Assembly (NCBI GenBank): GCA_905182135.1 | Contig: CAJJAG010000006.1 | Location: 372,001 to 436,000 of the forward strand | Length of the DNA: 64,000 nucleotides | Reading direction: 5' to 3' | Source: an uncultured Acidimicrobiaceae bacterium | GTDB taxonomy: Bacteria > Actinomycetota > Acidimicrobiia > Acidimicrobiales > UBA10347 | In this document: positions 1-8,927 of the stretch, piece by piece | Layout: each line of letters starts with the position of its first letter | Position numbering within the stretch: position 1 is the stretch's first letter | Notes under the pieces: model-generated | What the model saw: the letters and a program-made list of their open reading frames with translations, nothing else | Databases searched by the model: none | What the model was told of the DNA's origin: nothing | Translations under genes and position numbers: made by a program

Positions 1-1034
1 CGCATCATCTCAAGCTGGCCAAATTCAGGATCATCAACTGCCAAAAATAACTGTCGAGCGACGGCATGCTGATCTTCGCGAAATTGGCGAAGGGTGTTGA
101 GCGGGGTGATCGTCAAGCCAAGTTTTTGACCGTGATGAAAGAGATCGTCAGTCGTGCGATCACTCAAGTACTCACCGCACATCATGAAGAACGCGTCGAT
201 GTTTTCGCGCCGAAAATTGCTATCGGCCCAGACCCCTTCGCTCAGCTCGCTCGGTTGTCCCATCAGTTTAAGTAGCGCATCAAACTGGCGAGGCGTAGCG
301 ATGACCACCTTGACATGGCCGTCGACGGTCTCGAAGACGGGATAGGGCCCAAACCCGCAACGGCCAGGGTTCGCGCCTTGGCCGGCAACATTGACACCGG
401 CTGAATGCAAATGCCGGCTCCACGGCGCGATGGTTCGCATTGCCGCTTCCTGAAAGGGCACGTCGTAGTCGAGCCGGACCCCATGTCGATTTGCGACAAA
501 GAGGGCAACAGCACCCATCATGGCAGCGTAGATCGAAGCGCCATCGGCGGCGATCCACGACGGAGAGTTCACCGGTGGTTGATCAGGCCAGCCGCTACAC
601 GACATGCCTCCACTTGCCGCAAAACCAACAATCGAAGCAGTACCCAGGCCGACCTGGTCGACGATGGTGATGCGTGATGCGATGCCCTCGATCGTGGCGA
701 GCACATGGTTGTATGGCGAGCTGTCAGCATCCAGCACCAGATGGCTTCGGGCAACTAGACCGGCGAGTAAAGCAACGTCTTCATCGTTGTCCGGGTCAAG
801 GGCGATGCTGTCCTTGTTCGCATTACGGGCGAGGAAAGGGATGCTGGCACGGTCGCTTTCGCCGGCACCAGGAATTTTCGGCAGTCGGTGTCTGATCGCT
901 GCTCCCCCAGGCGGTTCGATCAGCAACACTTCGGCCCCGAGGCCAGCGAACAGCCGGCCTGCATGTTCGGTCAGTGGGTGTGCGATCTCCACTATTCGCA
1001 CACCCTGGAGCAACAGGTCCGAAGTTTCGGTCAT
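1..1034 (-). CDS. CaiB/BaiF family (class III) CoA-transferase, partial
   Basis: The reading frame is open from an ATG at 1034 to the window edge, giving about 344 residues; the C-terminus lies outside. The start overlaps the stop of the upstream amidohydrolase by four bases (ATGA), which suggests translational coupling. The N-terminus has the family pattern (LLLQGVRIVEIAHPL, then AGRLFAGLGAEVLLIEPPGG). Around residue 164 the segment AADGASIYAAMMG carries the aspartate that forms the covalent acyl intermediate in this family. Class III enzymes move CoA between carboxylic acids. The substrate cannot be read from sequence; neighbours suggest a short-chain or branched acyl-CoA pathway. Confidence 0.9.
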   Translation of the reverse strand, partial: MTETSDLLLQGVRIVEIAHPLTEHAGRLFAGLGAEVLLIEPPGGAAIRHRLPKIPGAGESDRASIPFLARNANKDSIALDPDNDEDVALLAGLVARSHLVLDADSSPYNHVLATIEGIASRITIVDQVGLGTASIVGFAASGGMSCSGWPDQPPVNSPSWIAADGASIYAAMMGAVALFVANRHGVRLDYDVPFQEAAMRTIAPWSRHLHSAGVNVAGQGANPGRCGFGPYPVFETVDGHVKVVIATPRQFDALLKLMGQPSELSEGVWADSNFRRENIDAFFMMCGEYLSDRTTDDLFHHGQKLGLTITPLNTLRQFREDQHAVARQLFLAVDDPEFGQLEMM

Positions 1035-2284
1035 GAACGCGTAGCGGAAGTGCGCGCGGCGACCGCTGCGTCGTCGTGGTTGAGATACCGCTCGGGAATC
1101 GGAAACTTGAAGATACGAGCGGCATTCAATCCTAGAATATCGGCGCGTTCGGCGTCGGTCAGGTGGCCCATCGTGCGTTCAATTGCCTGGGCGCTGTGGG
1201 GCCAGCTTCCTTCGTGATGGGGATAATCATTGGCCCACATAAAATTGTTGATCAGATCGTGTTCGCGAGCCAAACCCAGTCCAGAGCGGTCTTCTTGAAA
1301 GGTCGAGAAACCCTGACGGCGGTAGTACTCGCTGGGAAGTAGTTCCAGCTTGGGACGCACGAACATATGGTGTTTCAGGTACGCCTCGTCCATCGCGTCG
1401 AGTGCCCATGGAACCCAACCGATTCCTGCTTCGACGGTGCCGAAGCGCAAGCTTGGCCGGGCTTCAGCCACGCCCGATGCGCAGAGATTGGCGATTGGTT
1501 CGATGGTTTGCGAGAGCGAATGGACCGCATAGTTGATGATGGCGCCGCCACGACTGCGCGAGGTACGAGGGTCGCGGCCGGTTGAAATGTGGAACGTGAC
1601 CGGCAGGTCAACGTCCACGATGCAATCCCACAACGGGTCATAATCACGCAGGTTGTAGTTGGAGTCATCGACATCGGGTGGCCCCCATTGCGGCTTGCAT
1701 GGCAGGGTTAACCCGCGAAAGCCAAGTTCAGCGCAGCGCTGGATCTCGGCGATCGTCTCGTCAAGTGCTGCCGGGGCGAGGCAAGCCATAGGGGCAAGTC
1801 GGTCGTTGTAATCGCCGAAGAGCTCCCAAGACCAGTCATTAAACGCCCGACACATCGCGTGGGAGAACAGTGGATCTCGAGTGGCCCACATCGTGAGCCC
1901 CTTGTTTGGGAACATGATCTCAGCGTCGACTCCGTCTGCGCTGAGATCAGCGATGCGGTCTTCGGGCAACTTCCCCGATCTGTTGCGCAGCAGATCTTGG
2001 CCTTCAAACGTAATCTTGTTGAGCTTGAGCGGCTCACGGAAACCTTCGGTCTTCTGAAATTTTTCACCATTGGGTTTCTCAACCACGCCGGGAAGCCGGT
2101 CGCGATATTTCGCGTCGACCCGCGTGCTCCACAGGTCGTTCGGTTCGAGAACATGGCCGTCGGTTGAAACCATAAAATACTTGTCGGCCGCGTCGGGGCG
2201 CACCGATCTAGTCCAACCTTCGTTGCCCGGTGTCTCGAGTCGCCAAGTATTGTGCACATCTGGCTCGGGAATGACCGTTGTCAT
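1031..2284 (-). CDS. Amidohydrolase-2 family metal-dependent hydrolase/decarboxylase
   Basis: About 417 residues from the ATG at 2284, which has a GGGGGA ribosome-binding site eight or so bases upstream; a longer frame reaches 2392 but its extra N-terminus is not family-like. Visible features are STDGHVLEPNDLW near the N-terminus (in place of HxH), a central TFHISTGRDP segment, and MWANDYPHHEGSWPHS near the C-terminus, which holds the conserved metal-site aspartate. This is the ACMSD-like TIM-barrel family often seen in actinobacteria next to acyl-CoA genes. It is probably co-transcribed with the CoA-transferase downstream. The substrate is unknown. Confidence 0.85.
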   Translation of the reverse strand: MTTVIPEPDVHNTWRLETPGNEGWTRSVRPDAADKYFMVSTDGHVLEPNDLWSTRVDAKYRDRLPGVVEKPNGEKFQKTEGFREPLKLNKITFEGQDLLRNRSGKLPEDRIADLSADGVDAEIMFPNKGLTMWATRDPLFSHAMCRAFNDWSWELFGDYNDRLAPMACLAPAALDETIAEIQRCAELGFRGLTLPCKPQWGPPDVDDSNYNLRDYDPLWDCIVDVDLPVTFHISTGRDPRTSRSRGGAIINYAVHSLSQTIEPIANLCASGVAEARPSLRFGTVEAGIGWVPWALDAMDEAYLKHHMFVRPKLELLPSEYYRRQGFSTFQEDRSGLGLAREHDLINNFMWANDYPHHEGSWPHSAQAIERTMGHLTDAERADILGLNAARIFKFPIPERYLNHDDAAVAARTSATRS

Positions 2285-2531
2285 CGCGTGTCCCCCTACG
2301 TGATTCGGTGTCCGTAATCGACAGTACCGAGCGCGGTGGCTGCAGTCCGCATCGGCGCTGCGCCGAATGCGCAAAAAGTTCATTTCACGCATGCCCGTTT
2401 AGGAATCTTCACTATTTCATTCGAGCTTCTCCATGCCCGTCATCGCTACTTCGTTGACCGCTATCAGTGCAGCGGAAACCGAAAGACACCCAACAACATC
2501 AACCTTGGCATTCGGCCAGGAACGATTCCAT

Positions 2532-4523
2532 TCAGACCTCGGGGTTTACCGCTTCGAAGATCAGGAGAACATCGCCGGTTTCGACCTGGCCGCCGGTTTC
2601 GACTCGCACCTCCGCCACCACACCGTCAGCGGGTGCGTTCATATGGTGTTCCATCTTCATTGCCTCAAGCACGATCAAGGTGTCGCCTTCGGTCACGGTG
2701 TCACCCGGTTGCACTCGAACATCGAGCACGGTGCCAGGCATCGGAGCTATGAACCCGCCAGTTGGGCCGCTGGAAGTCGGAGGCACGAAGCGAGGGACGA
2801 TGGTGAACGACTCGGTGCTGCTAGGTACTTGCACATGAAGCCGATCAACGCGTTTCGTTACTGTCGAGATGGAACGCATGCCATCGATTTCGACGTCGAT
2901 TTCGGTTTCGGACCAGCGATGAACAATGGCACGTGTCGGGTCCCCGTCTTGGGCGGTGACGACGAATGAGCCATCGCGCCCGACTCGATAGCGCACCTCG
3001 ATCTCTTCGCCAGTGGCGCGATGAGCAAGCACGACGCGTTCGTCGGGCATGAGCGTGTTGCGCCAACCCGATGGCAGCGACCCGACATTCCGCTCACCCA
3101 AACGAGTGGCCGCATGGTTGATGCCTTGGATCCACAATGCACCGAGTACAGCGGCTCGCATACGACCGGTCCCGCAATGTGGAGCATCAACTGGTGCGAC
3201 GCGCTCGATGAAGTCAGTGGTGGTGTCACCTGCAAGGAAGGCCGAATTACGCAAGGTGGCAGCCAGGAAGTCACGATTAGTAACCACGCCTCCCAGATGA
3301 AGCCTTTCGAGTGCCAGTGCAAGACGCCCTGCAGCTTCAGAGCGAGTTGGGCCATGGGCGATCACTTTGGCCAGCATCGGGTCGAAGTCAACACCGACTA
3401 CTGATCCCTGTTCGATGCCCGAGTCCCACCGCACTACTGGTTCGACCGCTCGGGTGAACGCATCGACATTGCCAATCGCAGGCAAGAAACCGTTGTCGGG
3501 GTCCTCTGCGTACAGTCGAGCCTCGATGGCATGGCCAGTGAACAACACATCCTCCTGGCCGTAGCCCAACGGTTCACCAGCTGCGATGCGCAATTGTTCG
3601 CGCACCAAGTCGATGCCAGTTACTTCTTCGGTGACCGGGTGTTCGACTTGCAACCGAGTGTTCACTTCGAGAAAGAAGAACTCGCGTGTGGTGTCGTCGA
3701 CCAGGAACTCGACGGTGCCGGCCGATTGATACCCCATCGCCTGACCCAGAGCAATTGCCGCATCACCCATGGCGGCCCGCATTTCGTGATCGACGATGGG
3801 CGATGGTGACTCTTCAATAATCTTCTGATGGCGTCGCTGGATCGAGCACTCGCGCTCGCCCAAGTGGATCAATGCCCCATGAGTATCACCGAGAATCTGG
3901 ATCTCGACGTGGCGCGCCTTCGCGACATATCGCTCAAGGAACACGGTGTCGTCGCCAAAGCCATTAAGCGCTTCGCGTTTTGCTGCGGCAACCGATTCGA
4001 CAAGGGCCTCGGCCGACTCGACCAAGCGCATGCCCTTCCCGCCGCCACCTGCCGAAGCTTTGACGATTAGGGGGTAACCAATGCCAGCATCGGTAGTTGG
4101 GTCATCAGACGATGGCAGGATCGGCACGCCCGCCTCGACAGCAGCCCGCTTGGCGGCAAGTTTGTCGCCCATAGTCGCGATGACGTCTGGTTGCGGGCCG
4201 ATCCAGATCAGTCCAGCGGCGGTCACGGCGCGAGCGAAAGCGGCATTCTCGGACAGAAAGCCATACCCAGGATGGATCGCCTGGGTGCCCGTAGCCTTCG
4301 CCGCCGCGATGATCGCGTCGCCATCGAGGTAGCCGGTAGCAAGCCGAACGGCCATGTCGGCTTCGACCACGAACGGTGCGTTGGTATCAGCCTCGACGAA
4401 CACCGCAGTTGTGTTCATGCCCATGGCATGAGCGGTCCGGAAAATCCGGCGAGCGATCTCGCCGCGATTCGCCACCAAAACCGACCGGATAGGACTTGAG
4501 TTGGACAGCACCGGGTTGCTCAT
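2532..4523 (-). CDS. Biotin-dependent acyl-CoA carboxylase, alpha subunit (biotin carboxylase plus biotin carrier)
   Basis: 663 residues. The biotin carboxylase part begins with VANRGEIARRIF (about 17-28), followed by HPGYGFLSENAAFA and the ATP-grasp glycine-rich loop GGGGKGMRLV. The C-terminus is a biotin carrier domain with EAMKMEHHM, putting the biotinylated lysine at residue 623. The layout is that of MccA/PccA subunits that carboxylate the carrier biotin with ATP and bicarbonate. The ATG overlaps the stop of the beta-subunit gene by four bases, so the two subunits are almost certainly made together. Confidence 0.95.
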   Translation of the reverse strand: MSNPVLSNSSPIRSVLVANRGEIARRIFRTAHAMGMNTTAVFVEADTNAPFVVEADMAVRLATGYLDGDAIIAAAKATGTQAIHPGYGFLSENAAFARAVTAAGLIWIGPQPDVIATMGDKLAAKRAAVEAGVPILPSSDDPTTDAGIGYPLIVKASAGGGGKGMRLVESAEALVESVAAAKREALNGFGDDTVFLERYVAKARHVEIQILGDTHGALIHLGERECSIQRRHQKIIEESPSPIVDHEMRAAMGDAAIALGQAMGYQSAGTVEFLVDDTTREFFFLEVNTRLQVEHPVTEEVTGIDLVREQLRIAAGEPLGYGQEDVLFTGHAIEARLYAEDPDNGFLPAIGNVDAFTRAVEPVVRWDSGIEQGSVVGVDFDPMLAKVIAHGPTRSEAAGRLALALERLHLGGVVTNRDFLAATLRNSAFLAGDTTTDFIERVAPVDAPHCGTGRMRAAVLGALWIQGINHAATRLGERNVGSLPSGWRNTLMPDERVVLAHRATGEEIEVRYRVGRDGSFVVTAQDGDPTRAIVHRWSETEIDVEIDGMRSISTVTKRVDRLHVQVPSSTESFTIVPRFVPPTSSGPTGGFIAPMPGTVLDVRVQPGDTVTEGDTLIVLEAMKMEHHMNAPADGVVAEVRVETGGQVETGDVLLIFEAVNPEV

Positions 4524-6193
4524 AGTCGGAACACTCCGTAGCCCTCGGCACCTTTAATGTCACGGTTGCGCACCGACGACAGACACATGCCCAACACATT
4601 TCGGGTGTCTCGCGGGTCAATGATTCCGTCGTCAGAAATCGCTCCACTTGCCTGCAAGGCGAGCGACCCGGCTTCTTGTGTTCGTTCCGCGTAGTGCACG
4701 ATGCGAGCGTCCTCCTCTTCGTCGATCTCGATGCCCTTGCGGGCGGCCTGGCCACGACGTACGAGCGACATGACGCCTGCAATCTGCTTCGGCCCCATCA
4801 CCGCAATCTTCGCGGTCGGCCACAGGAAGGTGAACCGGTTACCAAAAGCTCGGCCCGACATGCCGTAGTTGCCTGCGCCATAGGAAGAGCCAAGGATGAC
4901 GGTCAGATGCGGCACCGTCGAGTTCGAAACTGCGTTGACCATCTGCGAACCCTTCTTGATGATCCCGTTGTGTTCGAAGTCCTTGCCGACCATGAACCCA
5001 GTGATGTTTTGCAGGAAGATCAACGGGACGTCGATCTGGTTGCACAGTTGGATGAAGTGCGCACCCTTCTGCGCTGAGTCGGGATAAAGCACCCCATTGT
5101 TGCCAAGGATGCCGACTGGGTAACCGTGGATCGACGCCCAGCCGCAGATCAGTGATGTTCCATAGCGTGACTTGAACTCTTCGAACCGGGATCCATCGAC
5201 GGTGCGTCCAATCACGTCGCGCACGTCGACTGGTGAGCGCAGATCTCGACTCACCAGACCCAAAAGTTCCTCAGGGTCATGGACCGGGTCGTCGGGTTCA
5301 AACTTGGCCCCTGGCTCTGGTTTGCGCCAATTGAGATGGCTGACCACTTCGCGACACATCCGCAACGCATCCATCTCGTCCTCAGCGAAATAGTCGCCCA
5401 AACCGGACACTTCAGAGTGCATCTGCGCGCCGCCGAGGGTTTCGTCATCAGAGTCTTCACCGATCGCCATCTTCACCAGCGGCGGGCCAGCCAAGAACAC
5501 CTTCGACTGTTCCTTAATCAAAATGTTGTAGTCAGAGAGGCCCGGTTGATAGGCGCCGCCCGCCGTTGAGTTACCAAACACCACAGCGATCGTCGGGATG
5601 CCAAGCTTTGACAACTCAATCAACTCGTAAAAGAAACGTCCCGTTTCGGCAAAGTGATCTACCGAGGTACCGCCAGGTGTTCGCGGTGGAGGCCTCGGCG
5701 CGTCCGTCTCATCGTTTGGATCCATGCGAAGGTCACCGCCAGCCGATTCAACAAAGCTCACATAGGGCATGCGATTGTCGCGAGCAATCTCGATGGCTCG
5801 CATCCACTTCTTGCCCGCGTACACCGTGAGCGCCCCGGCGAGCACTGTTGGGTCATTACCCATGATCACGCATTCGGTGCCAGCGATGACGCCAATGCCC
5901 ACGACCATGCCGCCGCCGACCTGATACTCAGAGCCGTAGCCTGCAAGAGGACTGATCTCTAAGAATGGCGTGTCAGGGTCCAGCACATTCGCGATGCGCT
6001 CGCGAATCGGCATCTTCCCCCGAGACCGCAATCGATCAGTTGCCCGCTCACCGCCGCCGGCGTACGCCTGCGCTAGCAGCTCTTCAATGACCTCGATTTG
6101 TTCAAGCATGTCGTCACGGTTCGTGACGAACATCTCACTACCGCTATCGAGCCGAGAATCGATCGGCGGCGCTAGCACAGAGGGTTTTGTCAT
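4520..6193 (-). CDS. Acyl-CoA carboxylase, beta (carboxyltransferase) subunit, methylcrotonyl/geranyl type
   Basis: About 557 residues; the ATG at 6193 is preferred because AAGGA lies five bases upstream, though an in-frame ATG at 6208 is possible. The carboxyltransferase motifs include GNSTAGGAYQPGLSDY in the N-terminal half, and NITGFMVGKDFEHNGIIKKG and GAGNYGMSGRAFGNRF in the C-terminal half. These match the methylcrotonyl-CoA and geranyl-CoA carboxylase beta subunits better than PccB. It transfers carboxyl from biotin to an acyl-CoA. Enzymes of the rest of leucine breakdown (isovaleryl-CoA dehydrogenase, HMG-CoA lyase) are not in the window, so the acyl-CoA remains uncertain. Confidence 0.93.
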   Translation of the reverse strand: MTKPSVLAPPIDSRLDSGSEMFVTNRDDMLEQIEVIEELLAQAYAGGGERATDRLRSRGKMPIRERIANVLDPDTPFLEISPLAGYGSEYQVGGGMVVGIGVIAGTECVIMGNDPTVLAGALTVYAGKKWMRAIEIARDNRMPYVSFVESAGGDLRMDPNDETDAPRPPPRTPGGTSVDHFAETGRFFYELIELSKLGIPTIAVVFGNSTAGGAYQPGLSDYNILIKEQSKVFLAGPPLVKMAIGEDSDDETLGGAQMHSEVSGLGDYFAEDEMDALRMCREVVSHLNWRKPEPGAKFEPDDPVHDPEELLGLVSRDLRSPVDVRDVIGRTVDGSRFEEFKSRYGTSLICGWASIHGYPVGILGNNGVLYPDSAQKGAHFIQLCNQIDVPLIFLQNITGFMVGKDFEHNGIIKKGSQMVNAVSNSTVPHLTVILGSSYGAGNYGMSGRAFGNRFTFLWPTAKIAVMGPKQIAGVMSLVRRGQAARKGIEIDEEEDARIVHYAERTQEAGSLALQASGAISDDGIIDPRDTRNVLGMCLSSVRNRDIKGAEGYGVFRL

Positions 6194-6351
6194 CGACGTC
6201 CTTGTCATAGAGGTTAGGTGCGTAGAAAATCTCTGGATTCAGTGGCTAAGAACCTGCCACACACGCACGGATTCCACCACCAAACGCTAGACGCTGTGGC
6301 CAAGCGCGGAATAAGAGAGCCAGTTCACGAGTATTTGGGAATCAACGTCGG
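6194..6351. promoter_or_regulatory. Divergent intergenic region upstream of the carboxylase operon
   Basis: The minus-strand carboxylase operon starts at 6193 and plus-strand genes follow to the right, so promoters facing both ways are expected here. No clear -35/-10 pair or operator palindrome was identified by eye. Confidence 0.3.
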
Positions 6352-6657
6352 TTGACCGGCCCGCTCGAAGACTTCGTTGTGCAATGGCCGACATCGCAGC
6401 ATGAGTTGGTCGAGTTAACGGTCAAATTCGCGGACTCGTCAGCGTCGGTTCTGAGCGGCTCAATCGAGGCTGCCGATTGGCTTGGGCCCACGGCTGGGTT
6501 CACCAACACCGAAGCCACAATGCCTGTGGTTGACGATCGCAACGCCCCAGACCGCGGGCTGGCTCTGTCTGCGCTGCTCGCCAACCATACGGGTACTGGC
6601 AAGTTCGATTGCGACCGCAAGCCCGACGAGGGCGAGGTCGATCGGCGTCTGTGTTGA
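6352..6657 (+). CDS. Possible small protein of unknown function
   Basis: A 101-residue frame starting at TTG 6352 and ending 34 bases before the acetyl-CoA hydrolase-like gene. About 70 percent of its codons end in G or C, as in the neighbouring genes. The frame upstream of 6352, although open back to 6250, loses this bias. The product is acidic, has no signal peptide or membrane segment, and was not recognised. The rare start codon and weak ribosome-binding site leave open that this is a gene remnant. Confidence 0.35.
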   Translation: MTGPLEDFVVQWPTSQHELVELTVKFADSSASVLSGSIEAADWLGPTAGFTNTEATMPVVDDRNAPDRGLALSALLANHTGTGKFDCDRKPDEGEVDRRLC

Positions 6658-6691
6658 TTTAACGCCGGGCTCGTCGCCTATCTTTCACGAC

Positions 6692-7993
6692 ATGTCAGAG
6701 CCGTCATATACGTCCTTCTCTCCACCACCTCGTCATGACCGAGCTGGGCGGGCAGTCGCCATGGCTGACGCAATCGCAGCAATTCCAGATGGCGCACGCA
6801 TCTATGTGGCTCCTACCTGTGCGGTGCCGACTGCTCTGGTCGAAGCAATCGATGCTGCTCGCGACCGGTGGCGGCGGCTCGAGTTCGTGTGTGACTACCT
6901 CATAGAACCACTGGCGGTATTTGACCATCCGGGCGAGCCGTTCCACCACACCTCACTACAGCCAAGCCCCGCGGCCAATGCCATGAGAGACGCCAACGTC
7001 TTACAGACGGTACCGGCGAGCTACAGCCAGTTCGCCACCCTAATCGCACCCAACGGTCCAGTCGCTGTCGATGTAGCGCTGGTTCAAGTCAGTCCACCCG
7101 GGCCTGATGGACGCTTCAGTCTCGGCGTTGGTGGCGGCGCAACAATCGAGGCGGTGCGAGCGACACCACTTGTGATCGCCGAGGTCAACCCGCAGATGCC
7201 CTATACCTTTGGCGCCAGCGAAATCGACCGCGACGAAATTGACCTGCTGGTTGACGTCGACCATCCATTGGTCGAACTCATCGTGCCGGAAGGAAACGCC
7301 ACGGCGTTGGCAATCGGTGAGCATGCAGCGGCCCTGGTGGCCGATGAATCGGTGCTGCAGTTCGGTATTGGCGCCATTCCCGAATCAATCCTTGGAGCAA
7401 TTAGCGAGCGTCGAGATCTCGGGTTACATGGTGGCATGATCAGTGACGCGATCATCGACCTGGTCGAGGTTGGAGCAATCACCGGCGCCCGCAAGAACAC
7501 CGACCCTGGTCTGATGATCACCGCCGCAGTTGCTGGCACCCGCAAGTGTTTCGATTGGGTACACCGCAACAAGGCAATCCGAGTCGTCCCATCGTCTTAC
7601 TCCCACGGTCTTGCTGCACTGAGCCGTGTCGAGAACTTTGTAGCGATCAACTCCGCGCTAGAAATTGCAGCTGACGGATCAGTCAATGCTGAGATGGTCG
7701 GTGACCGCGTTCTGAGTGGCCCGGGCGGTCAACCCGACTTCGCCTATGCCTCGTGGGCATCTCCTTCTGGAAGCTCCATCATCGCCATGCCTTCGACAGC
7801 GGCACGCGGCACGGTCTCTCGCATCGTGAACCAGCTTGGTCCTGGCATAAGCCCAACTATCGGCCGTTATCTCGTCGATCAGGTTGTTACCGAACTCGGC
7901 GTCGCACGTTTGCGGGGTCTCTCAATCGCAGAACGCAGAGAAGCGTTAGCGGCCGTGTGTCATCCTGATTTCCGCGGGCCCCTTCTGAGGTAA
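6692..7993 (+). CDS. Acetyl-CoA hydrolase/4-hydroxybutyrate CoA-transferase family protein
   Basis: 434 residues from ATG 6692; an in-frame extension to 6482 overlaps the small upstream frame and is unlike the family. The C-terminal half contains LQFGIGAIPESILGAI and FDWVHRNKAIRVVPSSYSHG, typical of the family, and ends in SIAERREALAAVCHPDFRG. Family members exchange CoA between acetate and other acids, or hydrolyse acyl-CoA. The position that carries the catalytic glutamate in characterised transferases (HxEM motif) reads LHGGM here, with glycine at residue 248, so the activity may differ. It ends seven bases from the convergent SDR gene. Confidence 0.88.
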   Translation: MSEPSYTSFSPPPRHDRAGRAVAMADAIAAIPDGARIYVAPTCAVPTALVEAIDAARDRWRRLEFVCDYLIEPLAVFDHPGEPFHHTSLQPSPAANAMRDANVLQTVPASYSQFATLIAPNGPVAVDVALVQVSPPGPDGRFSLGVGGGATIEAVRATPLVIAEVNPQMPYTFGASEIDRDEIDLLVDVDHPLVELIVPEGNATALAIGEHAAALVADESVLQFGIGAIPESILGAISERRDLGLHGGMISDAIIDLVEVGAITGARKNTDPGLMITAAVAGTRKCFDWVHRNKAIRVVPSSYSHGLAALSRVENFVAINSALEIAADGSVNAEMVGDRVLSGPGGQPDFAYASWASPSGSSIIAMPSTAARGTVSRIVNQLGPGISPTIGRYLVDQVVTELGVARLRGLSIAERREALAAVCHPDFRGPLLR

Positions 7994-8000
7994 CACCGAA

Positions 8001-8831
8001 TCAGGCTTTGGTCAACGACCGGTCGTCATTCATGGCATCGAGTTGTTTCTGGATTGCCTTTGTCCAATGCGGATGCGTCAGTATCCAGAACTCGTCGCCC
8101 TTAATCGAGTCGAGCACCATGCGACCCACCTCGTCAGGATCCGTTCCGTTCTCGAGGATGTCTTGGATTCCCCGAGCTACCTTGCCCGCCGTCTTGCCAT
8201 CGGTCTTTGGCTTGGCTTGGCCTGGCCTGAACTCGACTGAATGCCGGCTGATGTTCGTGTTGACCGGACCCGGACACAGCACAGACGCCGTCACGTTGCT
8301 TCCCCGACCGCGGAGCTCGCGCTCAAGGGTTGCCATAAGCGCAACCACACCGTGTTTGGCCACGTTGTACGCGCCCATCATGCTTCCGGCAGTAAGACCC
8401 GCCATCGAAGAAGTGGCGTTGATGTGCCCTTCGCCCTGCTCTTCGATGAGCGGCAGGAAGATCTCAACCCCATAGATCGGACCCCAAAGATCGACGTCGA
8501 TGATCCACTTCCAATCGGCGAGCTTGATCTTCTTGGTCGACGTCGGGATACCAATACCCGCGTTATTACACAGCACGTTGACACCGCCATAGGTATCGAC
8601 TGCTAGGTCAGCGATGGCTTCGACTTGGTCGTATTGCGACACGTCACACAACCGCGTGACCACGTCAGCGCCACCGGTCGTGAGTTCATCAGCAACGACA
8701 TCGAGTGCTGCTCTATCGAGATCAGCGAGCACAAGCTTCATGCCGGCGCTTGCAAAGGCGCGAGCCATACCGAGCCCAATCCCGCTCGCTCCGCCAGTGA
8801 TCACGGCCACCTTGCCTTCAAAATCCTGCAT
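8001..8831 (-). CDS. SDR family NAD(P)-dependent oxidoreductase
   Basis: About 276 residues. The nucleotide-binding motif TGGASGIGLGMA is near the N-terminus, followed by CNNAGIGIP and an active-site YNVAKHG with an upstream serine pair (TSSMAG). These are classical short-chain dehydrogenase features. The ATG at 8831 is chosen because GGGGA lies eight bases upstream; the ATG at 8846 has its purine tract directly against the codon. Members of this type oxidise or reduce alcohols and ketones, but the substrate is not predictable. It converges with the preceding plus-strand gene. Confidence 0.9.
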   Translation of the reverse strand: MQDFEGKVAVITGGASGIGLGMARAFASAGMKLVLADLDRAALDVVADELTTGGADVVTRLCDVSQYDQVEAIADLAVDTYGGVNVLCNNAGIGIPTSTKKIKLADWKWIIDVDLWGPIYGVEIFLPLIEEQGEGHINATSSMAGLTAGSMMGAYNVAKHGVVALMATLERELRGRGSNVTASVLCPGPVNTNISRHSVEFRPGQAKPKTDGKTAGKVARGIQDILENGTDPDEVGRMVLDSIKGDEFWILTHPHWTKAIQKQLDAMNDDRSLTKA

Positions 8832-8927
8832 GCTGTGCGTCCCCATCCTTTTTGCGGTGAACTGCCGACTCTACGGGTCAGCGCCCGACCAGACGAAGTG
8901 TGACCAGCAGTTGCAGCCTCGGACCAG

